In this document: positions 30,183 through 39,699 of the stretch, piece after piece
How positions within the stretch are numbered: the stretch's first letter is position 1
How the letters are laid out: each line of letters opens with the position of its first letter
Assembly (NCBI GenBank): GCA_964006375.1
Contig: OZ023267.1
Span: 34,099,266-34,163,265 of the forward strand
DNA length: 64,000 nucleotides
From: Tillus elongatus
Taxonomy: Eukaryota > Arthropoda > Insecta > Coleoptera > Cleridae
Direction of reading: 5' to 3'
The notes under the pieces: generated by a model
Told to the model about the DNA's origin: nothing
Databases searched by the model: none
What the model saw: only the letters and a program-made list of their open reading frames with translations
Translations under genes and position numbers: made by a program

Positions 30183-30880
30183 CATCTCATTAGTGATGGG
30201 TCGTTATTAAACTGTCAGCTATTTTTAAGCGGTTACCGAGCCGTAACGGTAACCACCAGTTATCGATTTATAAAAATAACGGCTTAAAAAGTAACGCTTT
30301 TTACACTAACCTAGAATTCGGAGTCGTGTCTGTTTCAATTCTACTGCAACTAGGTTCGATGAATAAACATCAGTTTTCATCGGCAACTGTTATTTAACCA
30401 TTTAACGGGATGAATAGCCTTGAGATTGGGAATGCATGCTCTCGCTCACAGCTTTAGGGACGTACGATCTTCGGTACAATAAAACGGTCGGTTTAATTTT
30501 AATTTTAACTTTAACCGGTTGTTGATGGGAATACGGCATACCGACACTACTACACAGAGTTATTCTGTTAAACTGAGAAGCTGTTATTTTTGAAACAGTT
30601 GAGTAGTATGTAAAGCCAAATATTTAATAATCAAAAATGTTGGGTAGAAAGATGAATTTCTGTAAAAACGTGTTATTACTTTCACTATAGACAACGCAAA
30701 ATAGGGTTATTTCACGTGAAATTAAAGTTCTTATTTATTTAAATTTATATACATTACCTAAGAAAACGTTAACACGTCATTTTCGTTTGTCTGATAATAG
30801 TTATCAAATTGATTAAAAAAATATAATGATACAACATTTTTTAACATCTATATACCTACATTTCAATATAAAAAATTAAA

Positions 30881-30884
<4 letters not shown>

Positions 30885-30971
<87 letters not shown>

Positions 30972-31440
30972 GGTGTTTCCAAATTGATGCGAAAAATTTT
31001 ACAGGGTGATTCTTTGGCGAAAAATAAGGGGTGTCTTTTTATTAAGTTTTTCTTAAAACCCCTTCTCCTCCAAGTTACAGCCCTTTGAAATTTTTGAAAC
31101 TAATTTTAAAACAACGAATATTAAAATAAGTAAATAAACAATTAATACTATATATCTTCCAATTTTTTTTAAAACTCAAACTCAATTTTTTATACTGTTT
31201 CTTTACCGAAATTTTATTCGCCGCGTTATGTTATGGAGTTTTTAGAATCACTCTCTGTGTAGCAATAAAAGTTCTAACGTCCCAAGGCGTGATAAATAAT
31301 GATATTTATTGATTCTTGCTGTGGCATTGACATTTACGTAAAGACCCTGATAAAATAAATTTGTGAGAAATGACTAGTTTATAATTCCTAAAACATCTAA
31401 GTAAATTCTTATAGAAGACTCCTTTCTGATTTCTAAAAGT
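30885..31440. repeat. (TA)n tract followed by a mariner-type repeat end
   Basis: (TA)n at 30885-30967 runs straight into CAGGGTGTTTCCAAATTGAT, a Tc1/mariner-type terminus. About 450 bp of AT-rich sequence without ORFs follow (TACAGGGTGATTCTTTGGCG near 31000). The right end was not found. It lies inside the hAT-type element. Confidence 0.4.
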
Positions 31441-31708
31441 GTCACATTTCATATCGACAAAATTTGAGATTTATACACTACGTGAAATAAGGGGGTTTTT
31501 TTTGGATGCAGGAGGGGGAAATGCTCATGCAGACCCCATTCACGGCCCCATAGGTTCCGTGGAATATCGAGGTACTGTGAGACTGTACTCACTAAAACCC
31601 CCTCCCAGGGAGTACCGGACCTTAGTCCATACCTCCGTCGGAAAGAATTACACACAATGACTTTTTAGGGAATGAATGTTTCCATTCTGTTTTTTGCCGC
31701 GGGGGCGT

Positions 31709-34387
31709 TTAGCGGGTAAGTATAAGCTTTGGACGCTTATGCTTGTGTGAAAGTTGCTCGTCGTAGTCGGTGGCACTACGGAGAAGAGCGTTTGGGTGAG
31801 AAGCGGCTTTTGCGAACTGGGTTGTGGATAGTTGAGTTATAAACTCAAGTATCGAAGGCATTTGCAGATCAGAGTGAATCTGACTGTTTCGGACAAACCA
31901 TGGCGCTCCGGTTACCATTCTCAGAATTTTGTTCTGGATGATTTGAAGGGTCTTGATGTGTGTTGCGGCCGCGGTGGCCCATGCGGGTGATGCATAGGTC
32001 AAGGCTGGCCGGATAATGACTTTGTACATGATCAACTTATTGTTCATGGACAATTTTGAATTTCTATTTAGAAGTGGGAATAGCTTCGAGATGAACATCG
32101 AGGCTTTCTTTCGGGCGTGATCGACATGGGGGCGCCATGTTAAGTGTTTGTCGAGGAAAACCCCGAGGTATTTGGCGGAATCTTGCCAGGGGATTAGACG
32201 GTTGTCTAATGTAACGTGTTCGTGAGGTGTGTGTCTCCTCTTGGAAAATAGGACAGCTGAACATTTATCGGGGTTTATGGCTAGAAGAGATTTCCTATAC
32301 CATGATTGCAGCTCGACTACGGCGGTCTGAAGTCGTTCGGTTATTATCCTCGGCTGAGTGGAGCTGCTGAGGATGGTAGTGTCGTCTGCGTACAGTGCGT
32401 ATGTCACGTTAAGGGGGGCTGTCGGAATATCTGCGACAAATATATTGTACAGCAGAGGGGAGATAGCAGAACCCTGCGGGAGACCAGCCGTGGCTGGGTA
32501 CGTTCTAGATCTGGCTCCAAGGTGTTTGACCTGGTACTTCCTCTGTTGCAGGTATGACCTGATTAGCAGAATCAGAGGGAGAGGATAATTAAATGATAGA
32601 AGTTTGTTTAGGAGGCCCGCATGCCAAACCCTATCGAAAGCTTGAGCAATGCCAAGAAATATTGCACCAGTTGACTTGTTTATGTTAAATCCTTTGGTGA
32701 TGTTTTCCACCACACGAAGGACTTGGTCAGTGGTGGAGTGCTGGTGTCTGAAGCCGAATTGCTCATCCGGGAGGATATGAATTTCTGAGGTGAAATAAGC
32801 TAGCCTTTTCTGAATCAGTTTTTCGGCGATTTTACCGATGACTGGTAGCAGGCTAATGGGCCTGTAGTTCTGAGGGAACAGCGGATCTTTGCTGGGTTTC
32901 GGGATGTTGATAATGTCGGCAAGTTTCCACATGGAAGGAAAATGTTGAAGTCGCAACATGGCGTTCATAATCGTAACTATGAATACCACGGCTTTGCGGG
33001 GGAGGTTTTTCAGGGCTACGTTGGAGATTCCATAGTATCCCGGAGCTTTCCTATTTTTTAATGCTTTGATTATTTGGGAAACTTCTTCGAAAGTTGTGGG
33101 CTCGATAGTTGTGTCTGGGGTGGCGCGAAGCGCACTCCTGACATAGCGGTGCGTTCTTGCTACGTGCGACAGATCAACGTTGTTATAATTCGGGCTGAAT
33201 TGCAACTCCAGATGATCTGCGAATGCAGTAGCTTTCTCCGCATCCGTGTATACGACACCATTACGGCCGTGAAGCGGGGATATCGGAAGTTTTTGGGAGC
33301 GAAGGGCTTTCGCCATTTGCCAGACGGAATTGTCTTGGGTAGACAGGGTTTGCAGGCGCTCCTCCCAACGATTGTTGCGGAGTTCTTGTAGGGCGGATCG
33401 TACTTGTTTGATGAGTCTGTTAGCGTTTCGTTTGTCGGTGGGGTTTCCGGTGCGTTGAGCCAGTCTACGCACCCGGTTCTTTTCGAGTATCATTTCCCTG
33501 ATACTGAACGGAAAAGGTGGCAGATTGCTCTGGGCGGGGTACGTCCTTGATGCATGTTCGATTGAACATTGAATTTTGGACTGTAGATTATCCACGGCAC
33601 CCTCGAGTTCGGGGATGCTGCGGATAACCGGGATATTGCCAAGGGTGTTTTTAAGGTGATCTGTGAAGACTGGCCACAGTACCTTTTTCCTTGGGAGGGC
33701 GGGTTCGTCGCTGACGTCGCCGAGCTGCAATATGACTGGGTTATGGTCCGACGAGAGGTCGTTTTGGGTTGTTATTTCATGGAGAAGGGTGGTGTTCGAC
33801 ATGATTACTATGTCAAGCACGTCGGGTCGACCTGCACTGCCGAAGTGTGTAGGTATTTGGGGAGCGTCAACCGTGCAATTTGCACGGCTGTCGACGTAGG
33901 CTTGGAGGAATCTCCCATTTGTGTTGGCATTGCGAGAATGCCAATTGTGATGTTTGGAATTTAAATCGCCAGCAATTATTATGGGTTGGTTGGTATCGAA
34001 TAAGAGGTCTAGGTCGGCGTCTAGAATTCTCTTTTGTGGCGGATTATATGCAGAAATGAGCTTAATTGGGCCTGCAGAGGAAGTGTTGACTACGACTTGC
34101 GTAGCCTCGATGTTTTGCAGGGCTGGCGTGCTGAGAGGGTGGTGGTCAATATTTGTCTTTACATACACTGCCGTGCCGCCACCTCTGGAAGTGGTGCGGT
34201 CATTGCGGTACAGTGTATAGTTAGGGAGTTTCGGATTGGTTGGAAGACGCATTTTGGTTTCCTGGACTAGAATAACGTCCAGTTTTAATCGTTGGGCGAA
34301 TTCTTGGAGCTCATTTCTTTTGCAGGCTAGGCCGTTTGCATTCCATGATGCAACCTGCAGGGATTGTGGCTTTCTTCGAGAAATCAT
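31709..34387 (-). CDS. Jockey-like ORF2: endonuclease-reverse transcriptase, 892 aa, motif A mutated
   Basis: One uninterrupted ORF from MISRRKPQSLQVASWNANGL. The APE endonuclease occupies residues about 10-230 (NANGL, VQETK, AGDLNSKHHNWHS, SSDHNPVIL), followed by a linker and an RT at about 440-720 (YRPISLLPVIGKIAE, EQFGFRHQHSTTDQ, AGLPQGSAISPLLY, YALYADDTTIL) and a thumb and C-terminal region. RT motif A reads FLGIAQAFDRVWH. Family members have Asp where Gly579 stands (codon GGC at 32653-32651, one transition from GAC). That Asp binds catalytic metal, so the copy is probably dead for reverse transcription despite its open frame. Confidence 0.9.
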   Translation of the reverse strand: MISRRKPQSLQVASWNANGLACKRNELQEFAQRLKLDVILVQETKMRLPTNPKLPNYTLYRNDRTTSRGGGTAVYVKTNIDHHPLSTPALQNIEATQVVVNTSSAGPIKLISAYNPPQKRILDADLDLLFDTNQPIIIAGDLNSKHHNWHSRNANTNGRFLQAYVDSRANCTVDAPQIPTHFGSAGRPDVLDIVIMSNTTLLHEITTQNDLSSDHNPVILQLGDVSDEPALPRKKVLWPVFTDHLKNTLGNIPVIRSIPELEGAVDNLQSKIQCSIEHASRTYPAQSNLPPFPFSIREMILEKNRVRRLAQRTGNPTDKRNANRLIKQVRSALQELRNNRWEERLQTLSTQDNSVWQMAKALRSQKLPISPLHGRNGVVYTDAEKATAFADHLELQFSPNYNNVDLSHVARTHRYVRSALRATPDTTIEPTTFEEVSQIIKALKNRKAPGYYGISNVALKNLPRKAVVFIVTIMNAMLRLQHFPSMWKLADIINIPKPSKDPLFPQNYRPISLLPVIGKIAEKLIQKRLAYFTSEIHILPDEQFGFRHQHSTTDQVLRVVENITKGFNINKSTGAIFLGIAQAFDRVWHAGLLNKLLSFNYPLPLILLIRSYLQQRKYQVKHLGARSRTYPATAGLPQGSAISPLLYNIFVADIPTAPLNVTYALYADDTTILSSSTQPRIITERLQTAVVELQSWYRKSLLAINPDKCSAVLFSKRRHTPHEHVTLDNRLIPWQDSAKYLGVFLDKHLTWRPHVDHARKKASMFISKLFPLLNRNSKLSMNNKLIMYKVIIRPALTYASPAWATAAATHIKTLQIIQNKILRMVTGAPWFVRNSQIHSDLQMPSILEFITQLSTTQFAKAASHPNALLRSATDYDEQLSHKHKRPKLILTR

Positions 34388-34880
34388 TTACTTCTTGAAG
34401 ATTGACACGATTTCGGGGATTAGCGGGATGGCGGAGGTGATCAGCGTCAGCAGATCAGGGGAAGTTTGGAGGATGTTCAGGACTTTCCCCGCGACCAACT
34501 TCAGCTGTGTGAAGTTGATCGTGGTGATAAGGGAGAGTGCACTGGACAGGTCTATGGCGGGAGCTGCCTTTGCAGTGGAAGCTGCTTTTGCAGGGGGAGC
34601 TAGGTTCGGCTTGGGTGTTACCGGTTTCGGGGTTGTTGTGGGTTGGACGGGGCGGGAAGATCCAGTGGCAGCCGCGTAGGAAATTTGCGGCTTCCGTTGG
34701 GAGGTCTGATTGTTGGGTTTGGGGAATTTCGGGCAGCCTTTATAGTTGGCGGTGTGACCCTTCTCGCAGTTGCAGCAAGTTGGGTCAACGGATAGGGGCT
34801 TTTTGCACTCCACAGACAAATGGGGGCCGCTGCATTTCACGCAGCGGGGGGCTCCCCTACAAGACTGTTGTGAAAAAACG
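34388..34880 (-). pseudogene. Jockey-like ORF1 (gag-like), 3' part with zinc knuckles
   Basis: Reading starts at CRGAPRCVKCSGPHLSVEC, a CCHC knuckle, followed by a second one (CCNCEKGHTANYKGC). A Pro/Ala/Lys-rich tail ends with an isoleucine-rich segment at 34388, directly abutting ORF2. In Jockey-like elements this protein packages element RNA. The N-terminal domains are missing. An apparent start codon at 34927 lies in the flanking hAT-like DNA, so the first 20 or so residues of that ORF are not part of the protein. Confidence 0.75.
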
Positions 34881-35059
34881 GGGTAAAGATACAATGCATT
34901 TATACTAGTGTGCTCGCTATCGCTCACAGCTTTGGGAATGTAGGATACTATCGATCGACTATCCAGTTTAAAATAACTGAAGCCGCTATTTTCGGTTATT
35001 ATTAAATAACGTTAACGGCTTCAGCTGTTAACAGAAAATAACTGTTTTTCCCATCACTA

Positions 35060-35067
35060 CATCTCAT
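35060..35067. repeat. Target duplication of the hAT-type element (right copy)
   Basis: CATCTCAT, identical to 30183-30190 on the other side of the element. Confidence 0.85.
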
Positions 35068-35470
35068 CATCTGTTTTTATGCGAAACATAATAGCGGTAA
35101 CTGCGTGATTAAATGTGCATGCCAGCGCCATCTATTATTGGTAGAAAAAAGTTTTCAAATGGGTGGAGAATCCGCCATATTGGTTAACGGGCATTGCTGT
35201 CAGCTAGTGATCTGCAAATATGAGTGGAAGCTCGGCGGCGTAGTTCGGATACGAGTCGACCTTGCTTAATGCAGTTATGCAGCGTCTTGCACGGTCAATT
35301 CCTGGATGGGTGACGGTTTGTGATCTCGCTCGTGTCTGATGTTTGTAGAAAACTTTCTTTTTGGTGAATTTTACTAGAAAACATCCTTTGGGCGATTTTC
35401 GTTGTTAGTTTTTAGTGAATTTTTGTAAAAAAAATTTGGAGATTTTTCTTAAACAAATACTTTTAAGTGA
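35068..35470. other. Unassigned intronic DNA
   Basis: Somewhat GC-richer than its surroundings (35100-35330) with no ORF of recognisable family. Confidence 0.3.
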
Positions 35471-35477
35471 CTTCGTG

Positions 35478-35655
35478 AAAAGTACACTTGTAGAAACCAA
35501 ATCACTACAACACCTCTTTTTAAAGACCCAACGGTCGCATTTTTAGAATTATGCTAACTTTGTTAGTGAAACGATCGTCAGGTCTTTAAAAAGATGTGTT
35601 GTGGTGATTTGGGTTCTCCAACTGTACTTATCAGTGCTCATAAGAGGTTGCAATC
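35478..35655. repeat. Fold-back (long inverted repeat) element
   Basis: The left arm contains AAATCACTACAACACCTCTT and TTTAAAGACC. The right arm, read in reverse complement, contains AAATCACCACAACACATCTT and the same TTTAAAGACC. The arms are about 75-80 bp with a spacer near TTATGCTAACTTTGTTAG. A related single arm lies at about 52430-52550. No coding content. Confidence 0.6.
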
Positions 35656-36734
35656 TACACTTAGTGACTTCGTGAAAACATTGTCAGCAAATTTTCGAGG
35701 CATCAATTTTTTTAGCCAATTTTAATAAACTCCTACAGTATATATATATTTTTCTAGATGTTTTTTGTTTTTTCTGTGAAAAAAAAACGTTTTTGTGAAC
35801 TTTCCAAAAAATTTTGTACAAATTTTTATTGTGAATTTTCGCAGAAACATTTTTTTGGTCACTGAAGTTGAATAAATTGTTTCTATCATACAAAAATTTT
35901 TAATGTCATGCTTTCTTTTAGTCTCCTGAAGGAGAAAAGATAAATGCCTTAAACTCAATTTTCCATAAACTGTTATTTTCTAAGATACAAAAAAAATTAC
36001 GGAAAAAAATCCCAGAAAACCCGCTTAGATCAGATTGGCTAACGAACTTATCCAAGCTACTTACAAATCGGAAGGTACCTGTCCAAGTTATTATTTTCCC
36101 TTTCGTTAATCGCTTGGATAAGTTCGTTAGCTCACACAATCAAATCGGTTTTTCCGAAAAATCAAACAAATTCTTATTTCAGAAACTAATATTGTGTTAC
36201 TTTTCCTGGATTGATATATTTTAATGAAAATTCGCTACCATAACGCACTTGCTGCATTCAGACTTTTTGGTACAAAAACATATTTATGTGTGTCCGTGGA
36301 TTTGGAGTCATCTTTTATATCATCCTGGTTGGGAATCTATTTAGATTATGAAATGCCTATTGCTAAGATGAGTGATTCACAATTGTTCTTATGATTTTTT
36401 GAATAAAGGAAATTTTGTTCACTTTATGTTTTTCCTCTAACGGGGTTGTAGCCTAAGTACACTTTTTCTCCAAGTGTACTTAGCAGCGCTCATCACAGGT
36501 TTCAATTTTTACTTAATGGTTTTAGGAATAATGACGCATGATATAATTTTCAAGATGTTTGATTTCCAATTTTCAGTTTCGAAAACTTATCCATAAAGAT
36601 GAGGATAAGGCAAAAAGTGTGCTGAAAACGGGCAGGGTATTTTTTGCAGTTTTATTAATTCCATATTGTTCACTTAACAATTTTCTCATCAATTATCCGA
36701 CACGTAAATACCTACTAGGTACCTAATAACTTAC
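35656..36734. other. Intron 3 DNA with repeat fragments
   Basis: Holds a fragment of the CTAACGAACTTATCCAAGC repeat block (36035-36130, present twice in opposite orientation) and an AACGCACTTGCTG terminal piece at 36221-36258. A small palindrome AGTACACTTTTTCTCC...AAGTGTACTT lies near 36457. No gene was seen. Confidence 0.4.
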
Positions 36735-36939
36735 CTTGGGTACTGGTTTTGGAACACCAATGTGTAATCCACCGACTTCAACAAAGTTAGGTACTGTAGG
36801 CGTCGGCTGGTTAATACTGAAATGACTGTTGATAAGAACTAGACTAGTGTTGAGGATAAGTTCGCTTATGTCTGGCAAATCAGGACCAAAAAATTCCTTA
36901 CATAATTCATTTGCTGGTACCACAGAGAACCAGTAATAC
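36735..36939 (-). CDS. UDP-glycosyltransferase, exon 3
   Basis: The acceptor is TTCATATTACAG followed by GTATTACTGG; the donor is CCCAAG then GTAAGTTA. Joined to exon 2 it reads KIGYYWFSVVPANELCKEFF, then GPDLPDISEL, NTSLVLINSHFSINQPTPTV and a VGGLHIGVPKPVPK end. The L.N.HFS....R/TP..PN..EVGG.H pattern marks the end of the N-terminal acceptor domain in insect UGTs. The exon is 205 bp and ends in phase 0. Confidence 0.92.
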
Positions 36940-37951
36940 CTGTAATATGAAGTAAGTATATGTCAATGTTGTGCAATTTATAAATATTCAATGGCTGATT
37001 CTGATCAAATCTTATAACTTCATATTTTTCGAAAATACATAAAATTTTCTAGATAATAATTATTTATAAAAAGCAAATTTCTCCATAGACCTTAGTGTCC
37101 TTTACGATAGAGATATCAAATACGACGTTACACAAGCGGCTAGCGACAAAAATACCACTTTAGCTTTCACATTACCCATAAGCGTCAACTTTTACACTCA
37201 ATTAGGTTTCCTGCAGGAACCTTAAATGTTCATTTGTGACAGGCATAATACGGGGTGTCTCAAACCCAGTCAACAAGATCACATTGCATCAATGTACATA
37301 GTATGTAACAAATGTAACTTTAATATCGTATCGATGTACTACCTATATACATTTTATGGGAGTCGCTTGAATACGTTCTATTATGTAAGTAACAAAGCTA
37401 CCTTATAATTAGTATGTCGCAGGTATATGACATTGTGATATCTCAGACACGGTAAAGTTATATAACAATTATATCTAGGAGGTAATTTGTTTTTAAAGCC
37501 CCCTTTTGACGGAAAAAACGCAATTGTTTAAATAAAACAATCTTTATTTTGTAAATTATCATATTTAAAGCGGTATTATTTATTTCTTAAGCATGCGGCT
37601 CAATAACTAATGTTTTTTCTATGTGCCTTTTTTATGTTAAAAATTGGTCTTTATGGGAAGATATATTTTTATTATGTTTAGGTATATCTTTTTTGAAAAC
37701 TTCTTTGCTCTTAAAATTTCTTAATGCAGTTAAGACATACAGGAGAGGAGCAACTGTTTTTTTGCTGTTCAACTCAAAAAACGTAGCTCTGTCGATAGGT
37801 TATCATATGGGAACAGCGTATGAAACATAATATGAATGCCAAAGTAGTATTCGTGTTTCTAACGGCATGTCGAACTTCTGTGGTTACTAAAAATGGCCAG
37901 TATCAGACAATCCTCTACGCTTAGACCTCACAAGAAAATTTATATCAATTT
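36940..37951. other. UGT intron 2, unassigned part
   Basis: AT-rich, with short ORFs (37226-37408, 37621-37830) of no recognisable family on the strand opposite to the gene. Confidence 0.35.
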
Positions 37952-38720
37952 CTACTTACCCCATACTTAAATACATTCACTAACAGCCTTTAAAAAAAGA
38001 CTATTTTCTGAGTAGCGGTGGTAAAATATGTTGGAATATAAGCTAGATGGTCTGATACATCTACTAACACATCACAAGAAACAAGAATAGTGATGTAAAT
38101 TTCTACTTATCCTATTTTTAAGCTAAATATTTGAATACATTCTTTAGCTTTTTTAAAAGTCCATTTTCTGAGTAGCAGTGGTAAAACATGTTGCGCTATA
38201 AGCTAGGTGGTCTGATAACTCTACTTACACATCCCAAGATAACTGATGTAAATTTATACTCACCTTATTTTTGAAGCTACATATTTAGATACATTCTCAA
38301 CCTTTTAAAAAGTAAATTTTTTGAGTAGCAGTGGTAAAATATGTTAGGATAAAAGCTAAATAGTCTTAACACCTCTACTTTCATATCACAATACAATTGA
38401 TGTAAATTTATACTTACCCTATTTTTGAAGCTACATATTTGAATACATTCTCTAGCCTTTTCAAAAAGTCCATTTTCTGAGTAGCAGTGGTAAAATATGT
38501 TGGGATATAAGCTAGATGGTCGGATACCTCTACGTACACATCATACGAAAATGGATGGAAATTAATAGTTACCCTAATTTTGAAGCTACATGTTTGACTA
38601 CATTCCCCAGACTTTATGAAAAATCCACTTTTTGAATATCAGGGGTGAAATATTGGGATAAAAGCTACATGGTTTAACAACTCTACTTACACATCACAAT
38701 AAAATTGATGTAAATTTATA
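37952..38720 (-). repeat. Five-copy tandem array of the exon 2 tail with its splice donor
   Basis: Five degenerate units of about 152 bp (starting near 37952, 38103, 38257, 38411 and 38567) precede the genuine exon 2 end at 38721. Each unit has about 100 bp matching the last part of exon 2, then a donor-like site, then about 50 bp matching the start of intron 2 (ATAAATTTACATC). The third unit from the exon side and others keep GT at the donor; the second unit reads GGGTAAGTA, another GGATAAGTA (GT lost). The unit at 38411-38565 still has an open frame homologous to the exon (DHLAYIPTYFTTATQKMDF). The array lies wholly within intron 2. Confidence 0.85.
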
Positions 38721-38725
38721 CTTAC

Positions 38726-39142
38726 CCTATTTTTAAAGCTACATATTTGAATACATTCTCTAGCCTTTTGAAAAAGTCCATTTTACGAGCAGCAGTGGTA
38801 AAATATGTTGGGATATAAGCTGGATGATCTGGGTTTCCGATTCTTGATCCTCCCCATGGCAAGTCTATACTGGTTGTGACCGAAACTACAGGTACCTTGA
38901 ACAAGTGTGCGTATCCAAACATACAGTCGGTTCCAAACAATTCTGTAATGAGCAGGTCGTATTTCTTCTTTGTTCTTTTTAGATCCTGGAGGACTGGGGT
39001 TTTTAAAGCATCAATACAGGTTTGATGACCACAATGGTTCAGCATTAATTCCATATTTTCTTGAAAACCTGTGCCCACTACAGATATTGATAGATTATTT
39101 ATTACTTCTGGGGCGATGCCTTTTATACTAAGGTCTGTATAG
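38726..39142 (-). CDS. UDP-glycosyltransferase, exon 2
   Basis: The acceptor is GATATTTTCTGCAG followed by CTATACAGAC; the donor is ATAGG then GTAAGTAT. It encodes YTDLSIKGIAPEVINN, GTGFQENMELMLNHCGHQTC, then YDLLITELFGTDCMFGYAHL. The last is the conserved (D/E)...DC region that carries the acidic partner of the catalytic His in the family. KVPVVSVTTS and the DHPAYIPTYFTTAARKMDFF segment follow. The exon is 417 bp, phase 2 to 2. Its last ~100 bp are the unit copied five times in the neighbouring intron. Confidence 0.92.
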
Positions 39143-39699
39143 CTGCAGAAAATATCAATTTGTTAAAAGTTTTTAAGATATTATTTAAACATACTTCTAT
39201 ATAAAAGTAATTTTCTTATAAAAACACAATATACCTATTTTTACTAGACTGAATAAATAATAACTCAAATTTGTTGTGTAATTTAAATTTAAACCTAAAA
39301 TTATCCCTCAAATAAGAATTAACTATGCGCACAGACAATTTCAAGTTTAAAGTAGGTAGCAATTTTAATTTTACGACCTAGAAAAAACCGATTTGCTGCT
39401 CAGACAATTGATATTCACAGATATTCTCAAGAGAAGTTTGATAGTTTTGTTACTATCTATAGATATATGAACATACCAAAATTGATACGTTTCTATTAAG
39501 TACTAAAATTATATGACAAAGAAGAGCACATCGGATGTTTCTATTGACTACAAACGTGGCATTGCTTATGCATAATTTCGAATTTTAAGCTTTACCTGGT
39601 TAATCATTATTTATTAACTAATAAGTAGTATAATAAGTATTGGATTAGTATAGCAGTAGTAGTAGTAATGGTGGGATGAATAGCGCCAGGCAAGTAGGC
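39143..39699. other. UGT intron 1, unassigned part
   Basis: AT-rich; a short TAGTAGTAGTAG run lies near 39655. No gene or recognised repeat was seen. Confidence 0.35.

Larger units (their letters stand above)
31496..34885 (-). mobile_element. Jockey-like non-LTR retrotransposon, 5'-truncated in ORF1
   Basis: Minus-strand copy with the end of ORF1, a full-size ORF2 and a conserved 3' UTR (31708-31505) ending in an A-run, matching the 3' end at 3148-3345. The 5' break falls inside ORF1 near 34865-34885, where sequence changes to hAT-like flank. It is inserted within the hAT-type element, so it is younger than that element. No target duplication could be confirmed. Confidence 0.8.
30191..35059. 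mobile_element. hAT-type non-autonomous element with 8-bp target duplication
   Basis: The left end is TAGTGATGGG (30191-30200) and the right end is its exact inverse CCCATCACTA (35050-35059). Both sides are flanked by the identical 8-mer CATCTCAT (30183-30190 and 35060-35067), the target duplication length of hAT elements. Subterminal sequence at both ends is rich in AACGG/CCGTT motifs, and a CGCTCACAGCTTT block occurs near each end (30445, 34921). No hAT transposase is encoded. The interior is filled by a Jockey-like retrotransposon (31496-34885), a (TA)n tract and a mariner-type repeat. Confidence 0.85.

Noticed and set aside
32306..34270. Plus-strand ORFs of 66-105 codons
   Set aside because: They are antisense shadows of the Jockey-like ORF2.
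31465..34900. ATTTATAC near both ends as a duplication for the Jockey-like element
   Set aside because: The two sites are not directly adjacent to the inferred 3' A-run and 5' break, so the match may be chance.
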